DNA of 64,000 nucleotides from Inonotus obliquus. Taxonomy: Eukaryota > Basidiomycota > Agaricomycetes > Hymenochaetales > Hymenochaetaceae. Positions 1 through 11,784 of this stretch are shown one piece after another. The notes under the pieces were generated by a model. That model ran no database searches. It was not told the origin of the DNA and was given only the letters and a program-made list of their open reading frames with translations. The position numbers and the translations under genes were made by a program. The stretch lies in the NCBI GenBank assembly GCA_032164295.1, contig JAJHTX010000004.1, forward strand, positions 1,922,001 through 1,986,000, read 5' to 3'. Each line of letters begins with the position of its first letter. The first letter of the stretch is position 1.

Positions 1-1017
1 AAGGGATGCTGTGATCGAAGATACAACTTGAGCAATCAACCTGTTGAGGTTGGTGAAACCCGGTGACGAAACACCCAAACGCTGTTTGCAAATATCGTAG
101 ATGGCCTCGTTATCAACCTAATCAAACGGAGTTAGCGTTCACCTAAATCGATTAGATGGATTTATTACGGACCATGAACGAGCAGTCCGAGTGCTCAAGA
201 GTAGTATGCGTCGTCAATACGGAGTTGTAAGGCTCGACGATCGAGTTCGACGTCTTCGGTGCAGGATACACAGAAAATTCGAGCTTCGACTTCTTGCCAT
301 AGTCAGTGGACAGGCGCTCAAGCAGAAGAGCACCGAAACCAGAACCAGTTCCACCACCAAACGAGTGGAAGACGAAGAAGCCCTGGAGTCCGGAGCAGTT
401 ATCCGCCAAGCGACGGACCTTATCCATCACAACATCGATCTGCTCCTTGCCGATGGTGTAGTGACCACGAGCATCTACAATAGCTATGGTCAAAAACGAG
501 GTCGAGGATTACGTAAGAAAACATACAATTGTTCGCAGCGTCTTCCTTGCCTGTCACAAGAGTCTCGGGGTGGAAAAGGCTCCTGTACGTTCCCGTTCGG
601 ACTTCATCAATGACATTCGGCTCAAGGTCCACGTAAAGCGAACGGGGCACGTGCTTTCCGGAAGACGTCTCCGAGAAGAAGGTGCTAAAACCGTCGTCAT
701 TTTGAGACGGTGAACCCTCGACAAGACGACCATCAGGCTGGACAAACAAGCAGATCAGTATTTTAGAGTACAGGACCTATTGGAGAGCTCAGACAACTCA
801 CACTCAAACCGTGCTCGACGGTGTAGAGCTCCCCTGTGTTCACAATCGTCAGTCATCAAAACCAACTGCAGACCACAGCGAAAGTCGCAAAAAACACGTG
901 TAAAACGCGTTTTTCCGCGTTGCAAACGTCAGCGATAGCAAAGAAAGGGCACTCACAGCAAGCATTTCCGATTTGAACACCGGCCTGCCCAACGTGCACG
1001 GAGATAACTTCACGCAT
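1..1017 (-). CDS. TUB1: Alpha-tubulin, 5' part only (cut by window edge)
   Basis: Alpha-tubulin pairs with beta-tubulin to form the microtubule heterodimer. The start ATG (1017) opens with [20 protein letters not shown], the standard alpha-tubulin N-terminus. The tubulin signature GGGTGSG lies in [20 protein letters not shown]. Other conserved blocks are [36 protein letters not shown] and [21 protein letters not shown] read at least four introns: about 834-956 (splits the Trp codon of ACWELY), one between HGLS and PDGRLVEG, one splitting the Tyr of NNYARGHYT, and one with donor gtccgt after CSFM. The loop around residue 40 reads [13 protein letters not shown], so the acetylatable Lys40 of animal tubulins is absent. 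The coding sequence runs off the left edge after [10 protein letters not shown], at roughly half of a normal 450-residue protein. No sign of damage. Confidence 0.97.
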
Positions 1018-1717
1018 TATCGTTAGAAGACCTAACAAGAAACGCAAGAGTCAGCGAGAACAGGACGAAAGAAGGGAGTACACGGCACGCCGAGTCGTCA
1101 GATATACAAGATAAGACAAAACTTACGATGATATAAGGTGTAGAGAGGTTTCGTGAACGATGGACGTCGTGGGGAATTGGGCGAAGGGGTGGAAACGATT
1201 AAAAGAACGCGAAATAACGTGACTTATCGGAGTTTCAAATCCACTCTATTTGGTGGCGCCACCCCGAAAAAAAGTCAACGTTCCGTCCAAAGCTCGCTAC
1301 GCTAGCATCAGTATTATTAGACGACTTATAACCGATATTTGATCATCAACTTTCGACGAATATTAAAGCGTAACTATACATAGCCATGGGTATAATGATG
1401 CAAATGTTCTAATGCCTGATTCAAACGTGCAGTCTTTGGAATAAAATGGGCGCGGCTTCGTCCCGAATACGCAAAACTTTTCATGAAGTCTGGTCCTCAC
1501 GAGCCTTTTTACTGCTTGAGGATTGCTTTCTATCCATCATTACGGAGCCGGCCCTGCTTCGTCGCGACGTTCGTTTCGTAAACCCAACTTTGATTTTCTT
1601 CAGCCCGGACACGGTCTTGTGTTTACCCTTCGCAGCTTGCGCGGAGCTTCGCTTGGTGAAATACCTGAAAAAGATTGCATATCAGCAAATTATTCACGGC
1701 CTTGTCAAATGGAGGAT
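1018..1717. other. Intergenic: tubulin upstream region / hydrolase 3' flank
   Basis: About 700 bp between the tubulin start and the hydrolase stop. It must hold the alpha-tubulin promoter (tubulin is transcribed leftwards). A 121-codon plus-strand frame lies at 1446-1811 but overlaps the hydrolase 3' end and resembles no known protein. I see no other feature. Confidence 0.5.
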
Positions 1718-4700
1718 TTATGCTGACGTCATGATGGATGCCCATAGGCTGAGACCGTGCATTGGAGTAATGTCGGCCGAGTACTGTAGACAATGGGGGA
1801 CCGATGAATGAGAAGTTGCAGATAAATTATGGCTCTAGTCATTCGTACCTGCTGCTCCGAGACAGACTGGCGAGGAGGTCTCGAAGGGTCGTCCGCGGGA
1901 TCCAACGCAGCCTTAACGACGTCTTTAGCTTTTCGCTTCGGCATTTTCTTTATTGTCCTGGGAGCAGTGTGGTAAAGTGTCTTCTTCAGAAGGGCCAGTG
2001 ATTCATTCTGAAAGAACATAAGCTTATTGACAAGGAGGAACTTGCGAGGAGTGCATACCGTGTCACGTCGTCCTACGATCGCGCTTGGTGGAGGATTCTC
2101 ATCATCCAAGTCCAGTGGGCCCCAGCGTCGACTCTTCTGTATTCTCTCGTCGTCACTCCCGTCAGTCGCCGCATACATCATCGATGAGCCGCCATCGGGG
2201 TCAGAAGCATAAACAAGTCCCAACTCCCGTGCTCGCGCAAGTGTCTTCTCGTACTGTTTAATATTCTTCCTTCGTCGGTTCTCGACTTCCTTTGCCACGG
2301 CCTTGAAACGCTTATCCCACTCCTGCTGTCCCGCCAACCATCGCCGAGCAGGCGCCTCCCGGAGTAAGCCTATCTCATTGGCCTTGAGAGTCAAACACCG
2401 TATCTCTTTCGCATCCTCCATCGGGCGCACGTGTCCACGTATGTCGACACGTTCCCGTATCATCACCACGTTTGAAAAGTCGTACTAGACAGGGATATGA
2501 GTATTAAACGAACGCTCAACTAAGAGAACGAGCATACTAGTTTGTCTTTTTCTGATGTTTCTGCCTTCTCTGTTTCTGGAGAAGCAAGTTTATTTAAAGA
2601 CGGGTGTTCCTGTATATGTTCTTTCGTGGATGCGGTATTGGCATCGAAGATTGCAGCGGAGGACTTGCTGCCTGAGCCGAAACTCAGAGGCGAAGAAAGA
2701 GATTTAATTCCGTTACCTATACGGGTTGAAATAGGCGGAGGTTCTTCAGAGTCGGACGAATCTGAGCTTGGGCTCAGGTCTGTGCCGCTTGTCAAGAGTT
2801 CTGGAAACGCCACGCCGGACTTTACAGCTGGAGCATTTTCCGTTACATGCCTGACAAAGCTTGCAATCGAACGATAGGCATATTTCACCTTTTCATGAGA
2901 GATTATCATTGTTAGTGACTCAAAGTACCAAGAGAAAGCTATGCTCACGGCGGTATGGAAGGTGAAGACAGTTAAAACATGACACATCCCTTTTTCCGAG
3001 CCGTCCTTGTAAGCGTGAACGAAGGAGATTCATGCAAGACCCACCATCGAAAACTTGCAAATGCACTTTCGTAGGGGTCTTAAACTTCTGCACATTTTCC
3101 GTCTGTCTGGGTGATTCCCCTGTCGCCTCTTTCCGAGATGGATATTCCTCTGGATAGGCTGCCCGATGAGCCATATAAACGATCTCGTCGCGCAAACATT
3201 CGTTATTTCCAGCAATTATGTACAACGGGCACAGGTTGCCCAACGACCCTTGTAAAATGGGAGATACCAATGGATGTGTAAGTTGTCTAAAAGAGTCAGT
3301 TCACTGAGACACGTCGCTGGTTAGTCAACTTACTCATTGGTACAATAGGTTTGTATCTGCGAACGTAGCTCCAATGGAATGGCATTTGGATCCTCCATTA
3401 AAACCTTTGGCGGCTTTGGGAACCAAGATTGAGCTGGGTCATTATCTGGATCATTTGAAACGACGTGTACACTCCGGTTTGTCTCTCTTGCATCACCGTC
3501 AATTTCTAGCATTTCTTTCTGTGACAGACTAGGGTGCGGTTTGTCGCCATCCGATCTGACTTCTTCGTTTACTCTGCCCTCCCCCGGGATGAGGGTATCC
3601 GCATGACCCGGTTTAGGCGGTGGTGATGAGTTCGATGATACTACTCGACCTTCAGGACTTGGGCGTGGATCAACCGGCCATACCAGTGATGGTTTATGTA
3701 TGAATCCATGAGGGGGGATGATATCCTGCAGAATTCAAACGAGAAAATGTCAGTTGCGTGATGCGTCAGACTTTTAGAACCTTACACTGTTAGTATTCTC
3801 CATGACGCTGGGGAAACTGTGTGTCAAATCAACCCAAGGGCTAATAAGAACTCCCCCTGCCGGAAGCGGTCTATCCAAATCACGAAGAACTGTCAGAAGG
3901 GCAAGGCATAAACCACCACCGGCCGAATCACCAGCCACGACAATCTTCTCAGGTGGGACGGCTGAATGAAATGCCTGGGGCGGAGGGTCTATCAAGAATA
4001 AATCTAAAATTCCTATATAATAAGCGTCTTGTCCGGGTATCGGGCAGACTTGAATTTGCTTACATGCCGCTAGGCAATCCAGGAGTGCGCACGGCCATGG
4101 GTACTGAGGCGCTTTTCTACAGTATCGTACGAATGAGTCATCGCATTCGCCTTGACATAACAAACTCGCCTGTAGTTTACAGCGAACACTCTTCCACGCT
4201 TCTTCCGAGCTGTATGGATGAGCATTAATTGTATCCTAGAGTAAGCCGCATCTACGCACCATATTTGATAATCTGGTATCGATGCGTATCTACGGAGGGT
4301 CGTGATAAATACAGGAGATATGTGTAGGTTTAATATACTGACTGATCGATCCCCAGAAGTAAGCGCCTAATTGCGTAGTTAGGACATGTGATTCTAAAAG
4401 TACAAGCATTACTCGCCTCCATGGATATAGAGCTTAAAGCAAGAGGAGCTAGCGTAAGTCCAGTACACCACTGTTTGGAAAGGGCTCACCATCACAGTCT
4501 CTAGGCTTTTCATCCTTACGATGTCCACCTCAGCGTCCATCAACGGTCTACCTCTTTCCTCTTCTAACCGCTTTATTTCCTCAGCAGAATCAATGTCTTT
4601 GAGAAAGCTACTCTCAGTTACCCACTCCGCTTCTATACCATCCAAACCTCTAACTTGCCACCACTTCTCACCGCCCACTACGTTCTTGAGTTCGCCGGGA

Positions 4701-5450
4701 TCAGAGAACCATTCCACGAGTAAATCTGCTGCGCGATTGCAAGTTTGTAAAGGAATCAACAAAGGAGAAACCGTAGCCCACGGAGGCGACAGAATGTGCG
4801 TGTTTGTACTTGAGTGTCTATTAGCCGATTTGTTGCGGCTCAACAAACCGCTTCTACGTACAATTCTTGGAGAGACTCGATGGTGTTGTGTGTACCGAGT
4901 TCTATGAACGACTTGACAATGTTGAATGCCCTTTGAGAGAATGGTCAAGTGGATGAAGACTTTGAACGTGCTGAGACGTACTCGTCATAAAGAACGTCGT
5001 CCGTCACCTCCTCCTTATCATTCCCATCCGCAAACTTGGATGCTTTTCTCCGGTAATGCTTATAAAACGTCTTGATGACGGCTAATAGGAATGTTGAGAA
5101 TACCCGACTGTGTGAGACACAAAACGCAACGGAGTAACCGAGGAGATCACGCACTTGGTGTAATGTGGACTGCTGCACTGATAGTATTGAGCGGCATCGT
5201 GGGCCTGCGAGTGGGTGCCCGGGATGCTCGAGTGGGCAGGGCTGGAGGGGCTGGAGGGGCTGGAGGGGCTGGAGGGGCTGGAGGAAGGGCAAGTAAACGC
5301 GACTAGCTCAAGGATAGAGAACAGATGGTGCCCTGGCGTGACAAATATGATCCATTGTCGATGCTACAATTGATTGGCAAACAAATCCGCGTATTAATGA
5401 TTAACGCGCACGGCACAAGTATCATACCTGGATTTTCTCCCCAAGGTCAT
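1718..5450 (-). CDS. Alpha/beta hydrolase fold-3 esterase/lipase (HSL-like) with long C-terminal extension
   Basis: A serine hydrolase of the hormone-sensitive-lipase/steryl acetyl hydrolase type. Read through spliced exons it shows the oxyanion-hole motif HGGAYFWG, then VNYRKAPQYPWPCALLDC, the nucleophile elbow VVAGDSAGGGLCLALL, LISPWVDLTHSFPSV, LYIIAGNNECLRDE (catalytic acid region) and VFDGMCHVLTVF (catalytic His). A Ser-rich insert follows, then a charged helical tail (KRFKAVAKEVENRRRK) ending in about MHGLSLWASIMTSA. Stop is at 1718 if a last intron with donor gtacga (about 1838) is spliced; unspliced, the frame ends at 1729. Two introns look GC-AG: 4416-4367 inside the HGG codons and 4169-4117 inside VNYR. 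The start is unresolved: the first long exon has no ATG. One workable model starts at 5450 with two introns before an LQP-repeat segment. An N-terminal segment near LLGYSVAFCVSHSRVFSTFLL could be a membrane anchor. The family is certain; substrate is unknown. Confidence 0.85.
5236..5284. repeat. 9-bp minisatellite, five units (ggggctgga)
   Basis: Five head-to-tail copies of a 9-bp unit. Read on the minus strand in the hydrolase frame they encode Leu-Gln-Pro repeats. The unit is three codons, so copy-number change would not shift the frame. It sits at the unresolved 5' end of the hydrolase gene and could be coding or leader sequence. Confidence 0.85.
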
Positions 5451-6639
5451 GCCGTCACGTTGACGAGCGAGCATCGAAATGACTACCGGCGGCACACGTA
5501 ATAGGAAAGTAGCACATTGCATAGCCACTCTTGGTTCTCACACTCCACGGCTTCCTCCGATATCGCACAATCCAGTGTACTTGTAACTTAGACCATCCTC
5601 AAAAGTAATTGGATCCACTACATACGGCCCATTAATTCTCTTGGTAAATCTTGTCGATAAATATCGCAAGATCTGTGACTCATGCCGAATCTGTGCTTTA
5701 GACTCTCATTTAATATTGTCTTTGTGTATTTCCACAGCTTGATCTATAACCCCTTGCTTTCCGCCGGTGGTTCAGAAACACATGTTAAAGATTAACTCCG
5801 CTTCCGCCGTGGCCAAGTTAGGGTATGCAAAGCGGATCAGGATTCATTGCTTCGACGAGTCACACACAGCTGCCATGCCAAGGAGTTCCAACGTACTAAC
5901 AAAAACATCCTATACTTGCACATAACCAAAAATGTATGAAGAATCGAAAGATGGTCGAGACCGACCCTTCGAGTTCGGGTCCTTCTTTAGTGAGAAATCC
6001 CCTCGCTCCCAAGTTCGGCGGCCACCCCGCAGACGATAATTGCAACCGCTAGTGTTAATTGCATCGCTTCGGCATTGACCCTAGTATCTAGACTACGAAA
6101 GGGTCGAGTATGCGATACCAGTACTAATGGTGTTGTGCCGAAAAACAAGGCAAATGAAAAGCGAATCGATCTCACCTTCAAGTCCAAATATTAATTTGGA
6201 GCAAGCATGCAGGCAGGATAGAACAGGTTCAATGCTGTACAGCACGTCGGTATGGCACGTGGGATACGCACTTCAAAGATTAGCGTGTATGTGGCAGTGC
6301 ACTTTAACCTTGGCTTCTTTCAGTGAGTTAAGTAACAGATCGAATGCGGTGAACTCTCGTTGATCATTGCGTCATAACTGGCATCAGCATTAGCACTACT
6401 CAACAGTATCCAACATAGAGGCGGTTAATCGAAATCGAAGGGAGAAACAGGTCAGGCGTTCTAGTGTACATAAGGCCAAGACACTACGCATGAAGCTACA
6501 ACAATGAGAGCAGAATAATAGCATTACAGCAGTGAGAAAGCGACGAGTCTATGGCAGTTGGTGTTCATAATGACCAAGGCTTAAAAATACGTGGATATGA
6601 TTGCGTCTAGGAAACGGTCCGGTCCGAATGCGTGGTCAT
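5451..6639. other. Intergenic, no gene seen
   Basis: About 1.2 kb between the hydrolase 5' end and the phosphatase 3' end, both on the minus strand. It should contain the hydrolase promoter. Only short frames without recognisable protein features occur, such as a 66-codon minus frame at 5987-6187. No repeat or RNA gene is evident. Confidence 0.5.
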
Positions 6640-7444
6640 CTAGCTCAGTGAGGACACCCGTCCCTCTTGAATTTGGCGTTCAATCTTGCTGCGCCAGTTC
6701 CGATAAATGCCGTCTGTTGTGGTTGGGTTGTATTGGCATAATTCGAAGAGAATGAGTTGCTCCTGGAAACCAGGGTTAGGCCAAACCTGCTCGCGAGCTA
6801 AAGTAATAAACAATCAATATCCTATCGCGTTTGAAGAACGATAGGAGTCCTTACCTCGGCGAACAATCTCCAGTGCATCCGTAGCTCGAATCCGCCGAGA
6901 ATACATCACTGTATTTAAAAACCGTCATTTTGGAACATGTTCGCGGGTTGAAAAACTTGACTATACTTACAATATGCGGCAACGACGGTCGCGCTCCGAG
7001 AAAGCCCTTGCTCGCAGTGAACTAGAACAATGCCTCCATCCTTAAGTGCTTGATGGATGAATCGACAGGCGTGGGGTAAGTGAATGAGAAGGTCCTCGTA
7101 GTCGACGTCCTTGACTGGAATGCGCAGATGTCGGATTCCAGATGCGGGAGAATCAGCAGGAATAGGGTCTTCGCAAACCGACACTTTCAAGAGTTCAGTT
7201 AGTGAATGTGACGAGTTGATTGCATGGACGTCAGGTACCAATATGGGATATTCTTCGCTCCGAAAGGGATCTTGGTGAGCGCGCAGCAATGATACTATCA
7301 GATCGACGGTTAGTCATCCTAGTACAGAGTACGGCATATTCACAACTGCGGTGATAGACGCTGCGGGGGAAGTGGGGCAATCAACACTTACTTTCCCAAG
7401 AAGAGACGACCTTCGATTATACTGTCGACGTTTTTCCAAGGCAT
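6640..7444 (-). CDS. Dual-specificity protein phosphatase (DSP family)
   Basis: A cysteine-based phosphatase that removes phosphate from Tyr and Ser/Thr residues. The catalytic loop is VHCEQGLSRSATVVAAY, which fits HCx(5)R with Cys as nucleophile and Arg as phosphate binder. The general-acid loop upstream reads IPVKDVDYEDLLIHLP. The N-terminus MPWKNVDSIIEGRLFLGK is typical of small atypical DSPs and fixes the start at 7444; it is followed by an intron with donor gtaagt. The C-terminal exons read LMYSRRIRATDALEIVRR and then REQVWPNPGFQEQLILFELC, the usual last helix of the domain, and finish at SSLS. There are about four exons and roughly 200 residues, so the protein is essentially one catalytic domain with no targeting module. 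The substrate cannot be told from sequence. Confidence 0.92.
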
Positions 7445-7723
7445 GGTGAGCTTTGCTCGTTGAGCTGGATGTGATCTGGAGGCGACGCCTCGACAATGGC
7501 CGAGATCTGGACTTCATGACCTCGACTTGCTGCGTACTTGTATCCTGCCCGAGCAGCGCGCGGATACTGTTTTCCGCCGTGCCCGAAGCTACCCTGTGGC
7601 CATCTTGGCGGAGTGGAAACACAGCTTCTAAATGCGGTGCGTTATGGTACGTTATGAAGTCACAAAGCGGTGCGTTACATAATCCGGGACGGAAGAAACC
7701 ACTTTGGCTGTACCAACCACGTT

Positions 7724-8313
7724 TTAAACAGTAGGCAAGTCGACTATGGTGATCGTTGTCTTTTCGACGACAATTGTCGGATGGGACCATGCTCCGCGTG
7801 TCCGTCTTCCTACAGCCTTTGGGACTTTGCGAAATACGAATGTGAACATTGTTCTCACTGTTTCTCTCGGAAGAGGTTGCTCAACTATGGCTGTGATGAA
7901 GCCTTGAACACGAGGTAAAGCACCAATACTCATACTGGAATTAATTCGAAACACGTACGTACTACCCATTGCATGACATGCAAGTCTCTTTAGAGCCGTC
8001 GATGAAACCAGTGGTAGCTGGTCGGAGCTGTGCTCCCCACCATGGTCAAATCGCGTTTGGATCGTCCGAGTAGATCGACAAAATAAACCAGTCCAGGACA
8101 AGGTACGAAAGTAGTTGCATTTTTAGTGGTATAATGTGGCTTTAGTTGTCGACGGTTAGTCCATTGGGAGTATGGTGGGAATGACCTAAGGCACCATGCT
8201 GAGCGTGTGTAGATCGACTCGAAACGTTCGGTGACGGTCAATGCCTCGGTGGAGGATGTCGTTGACCGATCACTGGCGACCATAAAGAAGCTTGATAGAA
8301 TGTACGAGTTCAT
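7724..8313 (-). CDS. Possible small hypothetical gene
   Basis: Two overlapping minus-strand frames could be exons of one gene. One (7990-8313) begins MNSYILSSFFMVASDRSTTS, the other (ending at 7724) contains CHAMGSTYVFRINSSMSIGA and EQPLPRETVRTMFTFVFRKV. I recognise no domain and cannot find a clearly best intron to join them. It lies between the phosphatase start and the methionine synthase promoter, on the opposite strand to the latter. It may be non-coding; the call rests only on frame length and slightly protein-like composition. Confidence 0.2.
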
Positions 8314-8410
8314 GTTTGGGAACAGGATGATGTGTACATTTTTAGTATCCGATCATCTGATTGAACAGTTTGCACGGTCTGCGTTGTAGGATACTTGACT
8401 AGAGGATGAT

Positions 8411-8417
8411 TGAGTCA
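8411..8417. promoter_or_regulatory. Gcn4/Cpc1-type site TGAGTCA upstream of MET6
   Basis: A perfect palindromic TGAGTCA heptamer lies about 200 bp before the methionine synthase ATG. This is the core bZIP site of fungal general amino-acid control (Gcn4 in yeast, Cpc1/CpcA in filamentous fungi). Its position in front of an amino-acid biosynthesis gene makes a functional site likely, though one heptamer can occur by chance. Confidence 0.55.
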
Positions 8418-8551
8418 ACAAACACAAGGCTTCAGCATGTCTGCATGCATGTCTAGTCGAGAGAGGTCTTGTCGAAGAGCACCTGCCAAAAATGAGTGAA
8501 ACAAGGGTGATTGCGATTTTACATAATGAATGAAGTTTGCATATAGCGCCA

Positions 8552-8612
8552 TCTTTTTCACCTTGCCCCTTCTCTTCCTACCACCATCCCACCCCGTCTC
8601 CTTTCAACGCTC
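8552..8612 (+). promoter_or_regulatory. CT-rich core promoter/leader of MET6
   Basis: A run that is almost all pyrimidine on the coding strand directly precedes the methionine synthase ATG. Such CT tracts are common just upstream of strongly expressed fungal genes and often mark the transcription start zone. No TATA box is obvious. Confidence 0.5.
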
Positions 8613-8618
8613 GTAAAA

Positions 8619-11357
8619 ATGGTTGCATCCAGTGTTCTCGGATTTCCTCGCATCGGTGAGCTGTGTTTTTGTCGTTGAAGCCCGTCAAGGCACTTAATCA
8701 CGGCATCAGGAGCAAACCGTGAGGTCAAGAAGGCAGTTGAAGCCTATTGGGCAGGAAAGATATCTGCAGATGAGCTGACCAAGGCTGCATCTGAAGTCAA
8801 GAAGTACAACTGGACGAATCTAAAGACCCGCGGCGTCGATTTTATCCCGAGGTAAGTTTTGGGTACTCTGATCATTGTGATCTTGCTGTTAATCGATCTC
8901 GTTCCTTGTAGCGGTGATTTTACCCTCTATGATCATGTTCTTGATCATTCCGCGGCATTCAATGTCATACCATCTCGTTATGCCGGCTATAATCTATCTC
9001 CCCTTGATGTTTACTTTGCCATGGGACGAGGCAGACAGGCAGACGGCGTTGATGTGCCTGCTTCAGAAATGAAAAAGTGGTATGTATTCTCAAGATGAAA
9101 TGCTTCCATTTATAGCCCCGTAACTCTATGTACATTCTATGGTATCTATATGGATTCAAGTTTTTAACTCCTTGTTTCTGTTTAGGTTTGATTCTAACTA
9201 CCACTACGTTGTGCCGGAACTTTCCGAGGCAACCGAGTTCAAGCTCCTTTTCAACAAGGCCGTAGAGGAATTCAACGAAGCGAAGGCGGAGGGCATCATT
9301 ACTCGTCCTGTTGTCCTTGGCCCCATTTCATACTTGATCCTCGGCAAGGCCGGCAGGGACGCTGCCCCCGGATTCCAACCCATTTCCCTTCTCGAGAAGC
9401 TCATTCCCGTTTACAAGCAGCTCCTTACCGAGCTCAAAGCTGCCGGAGCGGAATGGGTTCAGATTGACGAGCCAGTGCTTGTCCTAGATGTCGCCGCGGG
9501 CCTCGCAAAGGAATATACGTCTGTATACAGTGCTCTTGCACCGGTGTCCCCGAAGATCATTCTTGCGACGTATTACGGTCGTTTGGACACTAACCTAGAG
9601 TACGTCGCGAAATTGCCCGTTGCTGGGCTCCACATCGATCTTGATCGCGAGCCGGGCCAGCTTGAACCCACCCTCGCGGCCGTGAAGCCTGCAAATCTGG
9701 TCCTATCGCTCGGTCTTGTCTCGGGCCGGAACGTCTGGAAGAACGACTTCGCCGCCTCGATTAAGCTTGGCCAGAAGGCCGTCAGTGAACTCGGACAGGA
9801 TAACGTTATCGTTGCCACATCCTCATCCCTTTTGCACATCCCCGTCACCCTAGAATCGGAGAAGAAATTGACTCCAGAGCAGAAGGACTGGTTCTCCTTT
9901 TCACTTGAGAAGGCTAGCGAGGTTGCCACCCTCGCCGCCATTCTATCTGGTTCACAGGATGGCAAAGTTCTCGCCGCTTTGGAAGCCAACAAAAAGTCTA
10001 TCGAAGCGCGGCGCAGATTCGAAACAACTTCCGATGATGCTGTTCGCAAGCGTGTTGCGGCCATTACTGATGCTGATCTTCATCGCAAGAGCACCTTCCC
10101 GAAACGCTGGGAGGCACAAAAGGCTCTTGATTTGCCGAAGTTCCCTACAACGACCATCGGTTCATTCCCTGTATGTCCCAATGTTTACATTAGCCACGGA
10201 ACCCGACTGATATGTTGTTTAGCAAACCAAAGAAATTCGCAGTGCTCGTCTTAAGCTCGGAAAAAGCGAGATCACCTATGAGCAATATGAGGAGTTCATC
10301 AAGAAAGAGATTGAGGAAGTTGTTCGCTTCCAGGAAAAGACTGGTCTTGATCTCCTTGTACACGGCGAGCCGGAGCGGAACGATATGGTTCAATACTTCG
10401 GCGAACAACTCAACGGCTTCGTGTTTACCCAAAACGCGTGGGTTCAAAGCTACGGCTCTCGGTGAGGCTTTACGACCGACTTTGGTTGGTTTTGGTCAGA
10501 TTCTCATCCCTTTCTAGTTATGTCCGTCCTCCCATCATCGTTTCCGACGTCAGCCGTTCTGGCCCAATGACTGTCAAGTGGAGCAGCTATGCTCAGAGCC
10601 TCACTAAGAAACCAATGAAGGGAATGTTGACTGGTCCAGTTACAATCCTCAACTGGTCGTTCCCGCGTGCGGATGTCTCCAAGGAGATCCAGTCGCGACA
10701 GCTAGCTCTTGCACTTCGCGATGAGGTTATCGATCTCGAGAAGGCAGGGATCAAGGCAATTCAGGTGGATGAACCTGCCATCCGTGAAGGTGTAAGTGTT
10801 ATCGATTCTCGTATCATGTAGCTCTCACTCAATGCCCTGACCATACTAGCTTCCTCTTCGCCGTGTCGACTGGGACAACTACCTCCGTTGGGCCGTGGAT
10901 TCCTTCAAGATCGCAACGGCTGGTGTCTCTGATGCAACGCAGACGCACTCACACTTCTGCTACTCTGACTTCAACGACATTTTCCCCTCCATCCAGCGTC
11001 TTGACGCCGACGTTATCTCCATCGAGGCATCAAAGAGCGACATGAAACTGCTCTCCGCCTTCCAGCAGTACGGTTACTCGAACGAGATTGGTCCAGGTGT
11101 CTATGATATTCACTCACCGCGCGTTCCCTCTGTCGACGAAATTCAGGAGCGCATCGAGGCAATGCTCAAGCTTATTCCTGATAGTCTCCTTTTCATAAAT
11201 CCTGTATGTTCCATTTGTTTACTTATCCAGGCCGATCATTAAAACTCTGTTTCTTCCGTAGGACTGTGGTCTTAAGACTCGTGGCTGGAAGGAGACTGAG
11301 GCTTCTCTGGCCAATGTTGTCGCTGCTGCCAAGTGGGCCCGCCAAAAATATGCTTAA
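8619..11357 (+). CDS. MET6: Cobalamin-independent methionine synthase
   Basis: Catalyses methyl transfer from 5-methyltetrahydropteroyltriglutamate to homocysteine, the last step of methionine synthesis, in the cytosol. The start reads [20 protein letters not shown], the classical MetE N-terminus. Eight exons give about 765 residues, the normal length. The N-terminal barrel includes [12 protein letters not shown] and [14 protein letters not shown]. The C-terminal barrel starts near [14 protein letters not shown], with [16 protein letters not shown] and [12 protein letters not shown]. The zinc ligands are visible in [13 protein letters not shown] (His and Cys) and [13 protein letters not shown] (Cys). 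Introns lie near 8655-8708, 8851-8911, 9079-9183, 10170-10222, 10463-10517, 10792-10850 and 11203-11261. The gene looks intact. Upstream lie a CT-rich tract and a Gcn4-type site. Confidence 0.98.
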
Positions 11358-11784
11358 ACGGCCTTTCCTTGCGCTTCAACAGCGCCCATCGTCTGGGTAT
11401 AACTTATCGTCTTACGTGATTTAACATCACGATGGCGCAAAAAAAATATCCTTGGGTAGTTGTAAGCGGAGGACTATCTACGGGTGGAGGAGCATGCCAC
11501 AGCGCCTGGTTATGCTTTGTTCCCCCCGCGAGTTTCGGTGAGCAGGTTTCTGCCATGGGAGCACTTCAGTGTGCTGGACGGGTTAGTGAGTGCGTGTGGT
11601 TGGAGGTGTGGGATTTCAACAATCCAAGGGGTTTCAACAGCCAGGATAAGCACCTTAACTTGAGTAATGTATTGTAAAATGAATAACCATGCTTGAAAAG
11701 AATTCGGTGAAGACAGAGTCAGAAGTAAAGTCAGTAGCCGATCCGCTCAACAGTGAGGCAAAGCGTAAGAGTATCTACTACGTG
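11358..11784. other. Intergenic between convergent genes
   Basis: About 430 bp separate the MET6 stop from the stop of the convergent DUF2985 gene. It holds the two 3' flanks. An open frame at 11432-11677 has no recognisable features and I see no further element. Confidence 0.5.

Noticed and set aside
1446..1811. Plus-strand frame of 121 codons with an MGAASS start resembling an N-myristoylation site
   Set aside because: It overlaps the 3' end of the hydrolase, has no recognisable domain and lies in the tubulin upstream region; a chance frame is simpler.
5940..6000. Possible tRNA T-arm (gagttcgggtcc)
   Set aside because: No matching A-box, acceptor stem or anticodon arm could be drawn; the B-box is imperfect.
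5987..6187. Minus-strand frame with a hydrophobic start, possible small secreted peptide
   Set aside because: Short, no intron structure or homology, and no clear promoter context.
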